Assembly: GCA_041581055.1 (NCBI GenBank)
Contig: JBFGCT010000088.1
Coordinates: 1 to 16,490, forward strand
DNA: 16,490 nt
Origin: JBFGCT01 sp041581055
GTDB taxonomy: Bacteria > Actinomycetota > Acidimicrobiia > Acidimicrobiales > Ilumatobacteraceae
Direction: 5' to 3'
This document shows, piece after piece, positions 1 to 7,304 of the stretch (position 1 is the stretch's first letter; each line of letters begins with the position of its first letter). The notes beneath the pieces are model-generated. The model saw only the letters and a program-made list of their open reading frames with translations. It was not told the DNA's origin and made no database searches. The position numbers and the translations under genes were made by a program.

Positions 1-10
1 ACGCCCGAGC

Positions 11-1975
11 TCAGGGTTTGGCGACGACGATCACCGTGCCGTCGCTGTCGCCGTCGGGGTCGTGATTGTCGCCGGACGCATAGACGAACGAGCCGTGCGC
101 CAGGCTCGTGACCGTGAACGTCGCCGACGACGAGTTCCGGTGGATGTTGTTCTTGGTGAAGCTGCACAGGCCGCTGGCGTTGGTGACGCACGACCCCGAA
201 CCGCTGGCGCCCGAGCTCCACGAGCCGCTCACCGTGGCGTTGGCGAGCACCGCCTCGCCACTGGTGTGGACGGTGAACGTGAGCGTGGCGTTCCACTTGC
301 CGCCGTTGCCGGTCGTGGTCGACGCGTCGATGTCGCCCACGTGCATCGTCGGGTCGGGAACGTTGTCGACGGTCACGTTGTTGGCGTCGCTCGCCGTCTG
401 CCCGATCGTGTCGGTGGCGGTCGCGCTGACCACGTGCGGGCCGTCCGGGACGGTCGTGCTGTCCCAGGTCGCGGTGTACGGCGCGGTGGTGTCGACGCCG
501 ATCGAGCCACCGTCGACGAAGAACTCGACCTGGGTGACGCCGTTGTCGTCGCTGGCCGTCGCCGCCACGGAGACCGACGCTCCGGCGACCGTGGCCCCCT
601 CCGCTGGAGCGGTGACGTCGACGGTCGGCGCGTTGTCGCCCGTGCCGAGGTTCGGCCGCAGGATGAACAGGCCTTGCTCGATGCCGCTGACGATCACGAC
701 GCCGCTGTCGAAGTACGGGTAGTTGCTCCACGTGCCGTTGAACTGGGCGGCGTCGTCGGCGGGGTAGACGTCGAAGAACGCAGCTTCGGTGAGGCTGGCG
801 GTCGCCACCCCGCTGATGTCGAGGATGCGCAAGCCGGACCGGTAGTTCGACTGGTAGGAGAAGTTGCCCTTCACGTACTGGTTGTGGTCGATCGCCGGGT
901 TGCCGCTGTCGTAGCTCCCGACGAACGACGGCGCGTCGAGGTCGGACACGTCGAACACCCGGGTGCGGGTGTTGTGGCCGAAGTTCTGCTCGTCGAGCTC
1001 GTCGTCGAGGAGCAGGTGGACCTGATCCTCGGTGAGCCACGCCTGGTGGGTGTACGCCGACCCGGCGTACGGCGTGCGGGAGAGCTGGACCGGGTTCGAC
1101 TTGTTGGTGACGTCGACGATCGTGACCGTGTCCTCGTTGGAGTTGATGCAGATCTCCTTGCCGACGTGGGCGCTGTCGGGGCCGGTGTACACGACGCATT
1201 GGGCATCGTGGGTGTACCCGTCGGAGGAGAAGCATCCGGCGAACGAGGGGCTGGTCGGGTTCTGGATGTTGACCATGTGCAGCCCGCCGTTGCAGCTGTT
1301 CTTGCCGGCGGCGCCGACGATGTAGGCGAACCCGGTGGCCTCGTTGATGACGATGTTGTGGGCCGAGGCGACCTTCTTGTAGTGCTTGGTCTCGCTGAAC
1401 GTCACGGGTGGCCCGGACAGGCCCCGCAACTGGGTGAGATCGAACACCTGCATCCCGTGCTGGTTGGCCTCGCTCACGATGAACGCGTGGTCGTTGTAGA
1501 CCTTGACGTCGCGCCAGGTCGACCCGAACGCGCCGTGGGTCGGCAGCTCGCCGAGGTACACCGGGGCGCTCGGCACGGAGATGTCGACGAACGACGTCCC
1601 GAAGACGAGGCCGATGATCGCGTACTCCTTGCCGGTCAACGAATCGGTCCAGCCCCAGATGTCGTTGGCCTCGCTCTGGGCTGACGTGCCGCCGATCTGG
1701 TTCAGCGGCATGAACGCCTCGAGATCGACGTTGTCGCACGGGTAGATCCCCGCAAAGCCGCCGACACACGCCGTCGTGGCCATCGCCGCAAGGTTGTGGT
1801 TGCCCTGATGGTCGTCGGCGAACGCGCGCATGACCTCGGTGGCGTGGGCGGGCAACGGCTCGTGCCGCCCCGGCCCATCGGGGTGGGCCGCCGTCGGCTG
1901 CGACGTGAGCAGCGCGGCGGTGAGCGCGGTCGCCGCGAACAGCGCGATCCGCGTGGTGCGTCGGGATGGTCTCAT
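11..1975 (-). CDS. Secreted choice-of-anchor B / LVIVD-repeat protein with Ig-like domain
   Basis: Predicted exported protein of 654 aa. The chosen ATG (1975) has a strong AAGGAGGA ribosome site a few bases upstream and opens a classic Sec signal peptide: a basic start (RPSRRTTR), a hydrophobic stretch at about residues 9-24, and likely cleavage after TAA at residue 30. Residues about 60-440 carry repeated blade-like units of the LVIVD / choice-of-anchor B type (FVDISVP, VFDLTQ, MVNIQNP, TIVDVTN, VFDVSDL, ILDISG), a beta-propeller-like region. Residues about 448-537 form a bacterial Ig-like domain (VEFFVDG, YTATWDS). The last ~110 residues are another beta-rich domain with a likely Cys596-Cys604 disulfide. 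No sortase motif or C-terminal membrane helix is visible, so the anchoring or release mechanism is unclear. The role is probably extracellular or cell-surface; no enzymatic motif was seen. An in-frame upstream extension to 2149 lacks a ribosome site and a signal and is rejected. Confidence 0.85.
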   Translation of the reverse strand: MRPSRRTTRIALFAATALTAALLTSQPTAAHPDGPGRHEPLPAHATEVMRAFADDHQGNHNLAAMATTACVGGFAGIYPCDNVDLEAFMPLNQIGGTSAQSEANDIWGWTDSLTGKEYAIIGLVFGTSFVDISVPSAPVYLGELPTHGAFGSTWRDVKVYNDHAFIVSEANQHGMQVFDLTQLRGLSGPPVTFSETKHYKKVASAHNIVINEATGFAYIVGAAGKNSCNGGLHMVNIQNPTSPSFAGCFSSDGYTHDAQCVVYTGPDSAHVGKEICINSNEDTVTIVDVTNKSNPVQLSRTPYAGSAYTHQAWLTEDQVHLLLDDELDEQNFGHNTRTRVFDVSDLDAPSFVGSYDSGNPAIDHNQYVKGNFSYQSNYRSGLRILDISGVATASLTEAAFFDVYPADDAAQFNGTWSNYPYFDSGVVIVSGIEQGLFILRPNLGTGDNAPTVDVTAPAEGATVAGASVSVAATASDDNGVTQVEFFVDGGSIGVDTTAPYTATWDSTTVPDGPHVVSATATDTIGQTASDANNVTVDNVPDPTMHVGDIDASTTTGNGGKWNATLTFTVHTSGEAVLANATVSGSWSSGASGSGSCVTNASGLCSFTKNNIHRNSSSATFTVTSLAHGSFVYASGDNHDPDGDSDGTVIVVAKP

Positions 1976-2032
1976 TGGTTTCCTCCTTGGGCGCGGCGTG
2001 CGCCGCACTAACGTCCTGCCCGCATCGGCGCC

Positions 2033-2044
2033 GTGACCGGTCAC
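2033..2044. promoter_or_regulatory. 12-bp perfect palindrome, candidate operator
   Basis: GTGACCGGTCAC is a perfect 12-bp palindrome in the divergent intergenic space. It lies about 30 bases downstream of the putative -10 of the secreted-protein gene and well before its start codon, a place where a dimeric repressor could act. The regulator is unknown. Confidence 0.3.
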
Positions 2045-2072
2045 CCGGCCGACCCCTCCCCGTGATGTGGCG

Positions 2073-2102
2073 ACCATAGCCCGCGGTCGAGCCGAGCGCC
2101 AA
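2073..2102 (-). promoter_or_regulatory. Putative sigma-70-like promoter for the secreted LVIVD-repeat protein
   Basis: Read on the minus strand, TTGGCG (2102-2097) is followed after 18 bases by TATGGT (2078-2073). This resembles -35/-10 elements and would give a leader of about 90 nt before the ATG at 1975. It is a motif match by eye only, in a GC-rich genome where such matches are uncommon. Confidence 0.35.
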
Positions 2103-2230
2103 TGGGGTCGGCCGTCGACGCACTGTGAGCCCTGGCGGCCGACGGCCACGGATCGCGTCCGCCATGTTCAAGTCCTGTTCGGATCCCGCCGATGAAGGCA
2201 CATCCGCGTCGCCCACAGCCGGGAGTGCCC

Positions 2231-4105
2231 ATGGCCGTCATCCGTCCACCGACCGAGGAGTTCGATCGCCTCGCAGAGCCGCTCGACGCGGCGCGCGCCG
2301 AGGTGGCCAGCGCGCTGGCCGCGCTCGACGACCAGTGGACCGTGTTCGTCGGGCCACGGCTCGGTCTGGAGCGCCCCGATTTCCTCGCCGTCCACCAGCG
2401 TTACGGAGTGTGCGCGATCGACGTGCTCAACTGGACCGGATCGACACACCGGCCGACCGACGAGGGGTTCGTCGAGGGCCGTGACGAGCACGGCGCGTGG
2501 CAGCGCGTCGCGCACCCGCGGTTCCTTGCCGCCCGTCAACGGAGAACGATCTTCGACCGCTACTTCGCCCTCCCCGGCGACGTCGTCGAGCCGACCGAGG
2601 CCGTCCGGGCCGCCGTCGTGATGCCGGCATGCTCGAACGAGCGGGCCCGCGACCTCCTGTGCCATCGCGCCGCCCATCCGGCAGAGCGGAAGGTCGCAGT
2701 CTGGGGTGGCGACGGGCTGCACGAGCAACTCGACGCGGTGCTCCGCGGCGACGGGTGCCCGCTCCCGAGTCCGGCGTCGATCGAGCGGCTGCTCGCCCAC
2801 GTGGTGACGGCGGGGCGGGGCGGCGAGCCGACCGCGCCGGGGGCGCTGACCGCCGGCCAGGCCGAGATCGCCGACAACCCGGCCGGCGCCCGCATTCGAC
2901 GGGCCCGTGGGGCCTCTGGGTCGGGCAAGTCGGTCGCCCTCGCCGCCCGCGCCGGGCGGCTGGCGGCCGCCGGCCGGCGGGTGCTCGTGCTGTCCTTCAA
3001 CGTGACGCTGGCGAACCACTTGCGCGATCTGGTGAACGACCGGTGCGCCGAGTACGGGGCGGACCCCACGTTGGTCACGTGCGCCAACTTCCACTCGTTC
3101 TGCGAACACGTCGTCGAGGACGGCCGCGGCGTCGGGATCGAGACGGTGATGATCCCGGGCAAGCGACTCCCGGACTCGATCGTCGCCTGCGCGATGCACG
3201 TGTTCGGCACCGGGTTCGAGCGGCGCTACGACGCGGTGCTCGTCGACGAGGGCCAGGACTTCTCGCCCGCCTGGTGGAACCTGCTTCGCAACCACGTGCT
3301 CGCCGCCGACGGCGAGATGCTGCTGATCGCCGACCCGCTCCAGGACCTGTACGACCGTCGGGCCTGGTTCGAGGAGGCCAGAATGGTCGAGGCGGGCTTC
3401 ACCGAGCCCTGGATCGAACTGGCCGGCTCGCGGCGGATGCCCGTCGACCTGACGGCGATGGCCAACCGGTTCGCCCACGACAACGTCTTCGGGGATCCGC
3501 TGCCACCCGACATCTTCGCCGGCGAGCTCGACCCGCCCGACGGCGCGGAAGACGGCAACGCCGTTGGCACGATCGGGCGATGGCAGAACGTCCCCGGGAT
3601 CAACGGCTTGGGGCGGGTCATCGGCCGAGAGGTCGTCAGGCTGCTCGAGCAGCATCCCGACCTCGCTCCCCGCGACGTCGTGTTCCTGTGCGAGCACCAC
3701 CACGACGGCGAGGACGCGGTGGCCGAGATCGAGGCTGCCGGCTATCCCGTGCACCACGTGTTCAGCCGCGACCCCGACGATCCGCGGCGCAATCGCAGGT
3801 ATCGCCTGTGGCCGGCGGTCGACGCCGTCAAGGGGTGCACCGTGCACAGCTTCAAGGGCCTGGGCGCCCGCGCGGTGGTGTTCGGCGTCGGGATCGAGAC
3901 CCGCACGAAGCGCACCGCGTACGTCTCGCTGACACGTGTCGGTTCGGATCCGGCGCGGGGCACGGCGTTCCTGTCGGTGATCAACGCCGACCGCCGCATC
4001 GACGACTTCGAGCCGAAGTTCTCGACGATGCTGTCGACGCCACCGCCGCCCGCGGTGGCCTCCACGTCGTGGACCCCGCCGCAGCCCGGGCTGCGCGTCG
4101 TCTGA
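2231..4105 (+). CDS. NERD-like/UvrD-like superfamily 1 DNA helicase
   Basis: Predicted 624-aa ATP-dependent SF1 helicase. Motifs run in order: GQAE at about 209 (Q motif), Walker A GASGSGKS (227-234), Walker B VLVDEGQD (336-343), motif III-like LLIADPLQD (364-372), an arginine motif SRR (400-402), VKGCTVHSFKGLGA (533-546, motif V region) and AYVSLTRV (563-570, motif VI, matching the family YVALTRA). The N-terminal ~110 residues look like a NERD (nuclease-related) domain: RPDFLAVH followed by GVCAIDVLNW fits the family pattern of an acidic residue then IEVKxW. The catalytic lysine position is Leu66, so nuclease activity is doubtful. The ATG at 2231 was chosen because GGGAG lies seven bases upstream; an ATG at 2192 would add 13 residues without a ribosome site. 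The gene stands alone, divergent from the secreted-protein gene and convergent with the tyrosinase. The role is likely DNA repair or defence-related processing; the exact job is unknown. Confidence 0.85.
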   Translation: MAVIRPPTEEFDRLAEPLDAARAEVASALAALDDQWTVFVGPRLGLERPDFLAVHQRYGVCAIDVLNWTGSTHRPTDEGFVEGRDEHGAWQRVAHPRFLAARQRRTIFDRYFALPGDVVEPTEAVRAAVVMPACSNERARDLLCHRAAHPAERKVAVWGGDGLHEQLDAVLRGDGCPLPSPASIERLLAHVVTAGRGGEPTAPGALTAGQAEIADNPAGARIRRARGASGSGKSVALAARAGRLAAAGRRVLVLSFNVTLANHLRDLVNDRCAEYGADPTLVTCANFHSFCEHVVEDGRGVGIETVMIPGKRLPDSIVACAMHVFGTGFERRYDAVLVDEGQDFSPAWWNLLRNHVLAADGEMLLIADPLQDLYDRRAWFEEARMVEAGFTEPWIELAGSRRMPVDLTAMANRFAHDNVFGDPLPPDIFAGELDPPDGAEDGNAVGTIGRWQNVPGINGLGRVIGREVVRLLEQHPDLAPRDVVFLCEHHHDGEDAVAEIEAAGYPVHHVFSRDPDDPRRNRRYRLWPAVDAVKGCTVHSFKGLGARAVVFGVGIETRTKRTAYVSLTRVGSDPARGTAFLSVINADRRIDDFEPKFSTMLSTPPPPAVASTSWTPPQPGLRVV

Positions 4106-4168
4106 GCAGCGTCCGTCGACGCCATCGACCGCATCCCCGGGCGTCCGTCGGGCTCGGCGACCCCTCGG

Positions 4169-5524
4169 TCAGTCGACGATCAGCTCGATGTCGTCGATGT
4201 GCGCCCGTTGCGCGTCGATCGCCCGACCGTCAGGATCGACGGCGACGATCTTGATGTCGAAGGAGGCCTCTTCGGCGGCGCGTGGCTCGTCGTGGCCCTC
4301 GCCGTCGTGGCCCTCGCCGTTGTGGCCCTCGCCGTTGTGGCCCGTGTCGTCGTGGCCCGTGTCGTCGTGGCCCGTGTCGTCGTGGCCCGTGTCGTCGTGG
4401 CCCTCGCCGTTGTGGCCCTCGCCGTGCCCGGTGTCAGCCAGGTGGCCGCACCGCGCTCGCAGATGCTCGGTCAGGTTCAGCTCGATGTCGAAGCGGGCGG
4501 ACTCGTCGCCCGACCCGTGCTCCATCTTCATGTCGCCCATCCCGAAGAAGCCGATCGAACCGGCGAACCCGGGGTTGTCGACGACGGGTGTGTCGGCGTT
4601 GGCGTCGGGCTGGTTGACGAACACGCGAAACTCGATCGACTCGGCGGGCATGTGCGTCGAGCGGATCACCAGGCGAGCGTCGCGGAACCGCCGCACCATG
4701 ACCGGCTCGAACCTCACGGCGACGAGATCCCAGACCTTGAGCGGGGGGATCCAGATGCACCAGTTGGAGTAGCGGTACCCGAGAGCGTCGGTCGACTGGA
4801 CGTCCGACCCGACCTGCCACGAGTTGGAGTACGGCTTGGTGAACGGATCGAGCGGGTGGGTCGCCTCGTTGGCGGGCATGGCCACCGCCGGATGTGTCTG
4901 CTGCCAGTTCCACCACAGCCGGTCGACGTTGCAGTGGTGGAGGAAGAAGATCGGGTCGAATCCGGCGGTCGGCACCGACGACATGTGTCCGCCGGTCAGG
5001 CCGTGCACGCTGCCGTGCGGCCCGTTGAGCGCGCCCTGGAACGAGTTGTACGTCGCGCTGGACATCGCCCCCTGAGCCGACACGGCGGGGCCGGCGAACG
5101 AGGTGGTCGCGATGCTCGGGCGGCGACTCGTGGAACCACCGCCCGCCGCCGACGCGATCGGCCCGCTGTGAAGGGGGTTGGGCACGGTGTTGCCCGCACG
5201 ATTGACGTAGGTCGGCGAGGCGCACGCCGCCGGAACGCCGGTGGTCGGCCCGCTCGACCAGTCCCAGAACGCGAGCGTGACGGCGGAGTTGACGCATCGG
5301 AGCGCCTTCTCGAAGGCCAGCATGTACGCGCGGTGCCACGTGAGGAATCCCGGCGCGCCATGGTCACACCAGGAGGGCGCCGGTTGGCCGTGCAAGCCGC
5401 CGAGGGTGGCGAAGCTCTCCGGGTCGGCTTCGGGCAGGTCGTACAACGCCTGATACGCCTCGCGGAGGTCGTGGAGCTGATCGCTCGTCAGGCAGTTGAT
5501 GTTGCGGCGGTATCTGAGGGCCAT
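4169..5524 (-). CDS. Tyrosinase-family type-3 copper oxidase with His/Asp pentapeptide tail
   Basis: Predicted binuclear copper monooxygenase/oxidase acting on phenols (451 aa). The CuA site is formed by His45, His55 and His64 (LHGQP, WCDHG, TWHR). Cys53-x-His55 matches the Cys-His thioether seen in fungal tyrosinases and molluscan haemocyanins. The CuB site is His170 and His174 (GPHGSVHG) plus His197 in DPIFFLHHCNVD, which fits the tyrosinase CuB signature. A C-terminal beta domain follows (about 260-451). It is interrupted by a low-complexity segment (about 365-412) of GHDDT/GHNGE-type pentapeptides. There is no signal peptide or Tat motif, and no caddie protein gene adjoins. The ATG at 5524 has GGAG ten bases upstream. 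A SRPBCC gene lies 97 bases upstream on the same strand and may be co-transcribed. The substrate (monophenol versus o-diphenol) cannot be read from the sequence. Confidence 0.9.
   Translation of the reverse strand: MALRYRRNINCLTSDQLHDLREAYQALYDLPEADPESFATLGGLHGQPAPSWCDHGAPGFLTWHRAYMLAFEKALRCVNSAVTLAFWDWSSGPTTGVPAACASPTYVNRAGNTVPNPLHSGPIASAAGGGSTSRRPSIATTSFAGPAVSAQGAMSSATYNSFQGALNGPHGSVHGLTGGHMSSVPTAGFDPIFFLHHCNVDRLWWNWQQTHPAVAMPANEATHPLDPFTKPYSNSWQVGSDVQSTDALGYRYSNWCIWIPPLKVWDLVAVRFEPVMVRRFRDARLVIRSTHMPAESIEFRVFVNQPDANADTPVVDNPGFAGSIGFFGMGDMKMEHGSGDESARFDIELNLTEHLRARCGHLADTGHGEGHNGEGHDDTGHDDTGHDDTGHDDTGHNGEGHNGEGHDGEGHDEPRAAEEASFDIKIVAVDPDGRAIDAQRAHIDDIELIVD
4284..4430 (-). repeat. Imperfect 15-bp tandem repeat coding His-rich pentapeptides
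   Basis: About nine to ten 15-bp units sit inside the tyrosinase gene. They encode GHGEG, GHNGE, GHDDT (four in a row) and GHDGE pentapeptides on the minus strand. Read on the plus strand the same bases give a hydrophobic VVALAVVARVV-like frame, which is only a shadow. The four identical GHDDT units are nearly identical at the base level, which suggests recent slippage expansion. Confidence 0.85.
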
Positions 5525-5621
5525 TGCACACTCCAGGGTCGAATAGACGGCACAACAACCAGAGCTGCGAACCGCCCCGCTGATACGCGCGCCGACCCCG
5601 AACGGGGCCGCGCCGACCCGG

Positions 5622-6071
5622 TCAGCCGGACTCGACGATCCGCTTCACGTTCGCCGCGGTGGTGTCCATGTCGGTCTGGGCCCGCTTGCGCATCATGACC
5701 GGCCACATCACGGTGCTCACCGGCGCGATGAACCAGCGCGGTTCCAGCGCGACCTTGAGCGTCAACGTCGTGCCGCCCTCGCCGGGCGCGAGGTCGATGT
5801 CGAGGTGGATCCTCATCTTGCCGTCGTCGCCGATGTGGGCCTGGTGGCGCATCGGCTCGAACTCGGTGACCCGCCACTCGCTCTCACCGAGGAACGGCTT
5901 GAGCCCGCCGTACTCCTTGTACACGTAGCCCAGACCGAACTCGCCGCTGCCGACGTCGACCATGCGTTCCGTGTTCTCGACGAAGTCCGGGTACCGGCTG
6001 GGATCGCACATCAGCTCCCAGACCGGATCCGGATCGGTGTTGATCAGCACCGACGCCGATACCTCAGCCAT
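5622..6071 (-). CDS. SRPBCC (START-like) ligand-binding family protein
   Basis: A 149-aa protein typical of the SRPBCC / polyketide-cyclase-like helix-grip fold. It opens with the family-type strand and helix (ASVLINTDPDPVWELMCDPSRYP), where the pattern INxxPxxVWxxxxDPxRYPxF is characteristic. It continues with an EWRVTEFEP strand and LDIDLAPGEGGTTLTL, and ends in a C-terminal amphipathic helix. Such proteins bind hydrophobic ligands or act as cyclases/aromatases; no ligand can be assigned here. The ATG at 6071 is supported by AAGGAGG seven to eight bases upstream; the longer in-frame start at 6125 is rejected. It lies directly upstream of the tyrosinase on the same strand, so a shared transcript is plausible, but a functional link is inference. 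Confidence 0.85.
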   Translation of the reverse strand: MAEVSASVLINTDPDPVWELMCDPSRYPDFVENTERMVDVGSGEFGLGYVYKEYGGLKPFLGESEWRVTEFEPMRHQAHIGDDGKMRIHLDIDLAPGEGGTTLTLKVALEPRWFIAPVSTVMWPVMMRKRAQTDMDTTAANVKRIVESG

Positions 6072-6170
6072 CGCGCCCTCCTTGTCGTCCGCGGCACCCT
6101 CATGCCGCGTTCGCGACGCTAGCACCGGCGGCCGAGCGCGAATTCGAAGGCCCTGCCGGGCGGCCAGCCG

Positions 6171-7007
6171 TCAACTCGAGGTGTAGGAGAGCCCGTCGCC
6201 GCCTTGCGACATCACGGTCAGGCGGTCGCCGTCGACCACCGCCGAGAAGCCGTCGCCGAGCACCGAGATGATCAGCCCGTCGAGCCGCTCGGCATCGGGC
6301 GGGCAGGCGCCGGCGGCCGGATCGTCGATCGCCGAGAAGCTGGTGAACACGATCTCCGCGCCCGCTTCGATCCACTCGCCCTCCAAGCGTCGGCAACCCG
6401 TCGAGCCGACGAGCGCGCCGTCGGCGTCCAGCCGCAGGGTGGCGAGCCCCATCGACGGGAGGCTGCTGGCGGCGTCGCCCTGGAGGTACGAGTCGAGCAC
6501 CCACGTCGTGCCCACGATGTCGGCGACGGGGACCGGCGCCACGGTCTCGAACGAGAGGACGGCGTCCGCTCCCTGAACCGTCAGTCGCCCGTCGGCGAGC
6601 TCGAACGACGTCACGGCGAGGAGGGCTCGCAACACGGCCTGCTCGACGTCCATGACATCGGGCTCGCAGGCCATCTCCGTCCAACTCAGCTCGCCGACGG
6701 CGAACGACCCGTCCTCGCCGGCCTCGACCGTACCGCCGTAGCTGTTGCACGCCGCCCTTCCGCCGACGCGAGTGCCGTCGACGTCCATCGTCACGTCCCA
6801 TCCGGGAACCGGCACGATGGGCGAACCCTCGATCGACCCAGAGACCAGCCGCCACGAGCCGTCGGCCGAGTCGGGTGTCTCGACCGGGGCGTCGGGCACG
6901 GCGGGCAGGGATCCCGCCGCGCCGTCGTCCGATACGACGTCGTCGCCGCACGCTGCGAGGAGGACAGCGGAAACGACCAGAAGCGCAGATCGCCGCGAGA
7001 TTCTCAT
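6171..7007 (-). CDS. Lipoprotein with two META (HslJ-like) domains
   Basis: Predicted surface lipoprotein of 278 aa. The signal peptide ends in a lipobox, VLLAAC, with the lipidated cysteine at residue 20, followed by an acidic linker (GDDVVSDDG). Two META/HslJ-type domains follow. The first, about 50-155, has GSWRLVSG and GGRAACNSYGGT, where ACNxYxG is typical of the family. The second, about 163-278, opens with IVGTTWVLDSY and has GSTGCRRLEGEW. Cys87/Cys114 and Cys205/Cys235 could form disulfides after export. In E. coli HslJ is linked to novobiocin resistance and heat shock, but the actinobacterial lipoprotein versions have no settled function. The start codon overlaps the stop of a degraded upstream frame as ATGA. 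Confidence 0.88.
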   Translation of the reverse strand: MRISRRSALLVVSAVLLAACGDDVVSDDGAAGSLPAVPDAPVETPDSADGSWRLVSGSIEGSPIVPVPGWDVTMDVDGTRVGGRAACNSYGGTVEAGEDGSFAVGELSWTEMACEPDVMDVEQAVLRALLAVTSFELADGRLTVQGADAVLSFETVAPVPVADIVGTTWVLDSYLQGDAASSLPSMGLATLRLDADGALVGSTGCRRLEGEWIEAGAEIVFTSFSAIDDPAAGACPPDAERLDGLIISVLGDGFSAVVDGDRLTVMSQGGDGLSYTSS

Positions 7008-7270
7008 GCCCGATTCGACGTCGGGCGGCGGCGTCCGGTTCCCCGACGGCCTCGGCCCGACTCGCTCGGTTCGAGGGAGCTCGCGACGTCGCCGCCGACC
7101 GCAGTGAACGGGATCGCCAGGCCGGCGATGGAGAGCTCGCCGGCGAACGAGCCGCCGTCGATCTGGCCGCTGAGTCGACCGGCAGCGCCACGCCGATGGC
7201 GTCCTGCTCGGACTCCGGCCACGTCGTCCCGCCGTCGAAGTCGAGGATCAGCTCGATGGCGTCGTGTCGT
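7004..7270 (-). pseudogene. Frameshifted fragment of an unrecognised gene
   Basis: This 290-base stretch between the DUF222 remnant and the lipoprotein has no intact gene but shows protein-like sequence in two minus-strand frames. One frame reads AIELILDFDGGTTWPESEQDAIGVALP (about 7262-7180) before turning arginine/alanine-rich. The other takes over with RLSGQIDGGSFAGELSIAGL and AIPFTAVGGDVASSLEPSE, ending at a TGA that overlaps the lipoprotein ATG (ATGA). Joined across a frameshift near 7165-7185 they look like one beta-rich polypeptide of about 80-85 residues. No start codon lies at its 5' end. I do not recognise the family. The overlap hints that this gene was once translationally coupled to the lipoprotein. 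Confidence 0.35.
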
Positions 7271-7304
7271 CGCCGAGCCGAGGCGGCGTGACGACTGGGA
7301 GTCG

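Noticed and set aside
62..1684. 540-aa open frame opposite the secreted LVIVD-repeat gene
   Set aside because: It is Arg/Val/Asp-rich with no domain or ribosome site and mirrors the real gene on the other strand, a usual high-GC artefact.
2168..4254. Long frames of 559 aa (minus) and 585 aa (plus) overlapping the helicase
   Set aside because: Composition is Arg/Pro/Gly-rich and no motif is present, while the helicase frame has all SF1 motifs.
4199..5698. 499-aa plus-strand frame with VVALAVV-type repeats that looks membrane-like
   Set aside because: It is the complement of the His/Asp repeat codons in the tyrosinase; the hydrophobic look is a by-product.
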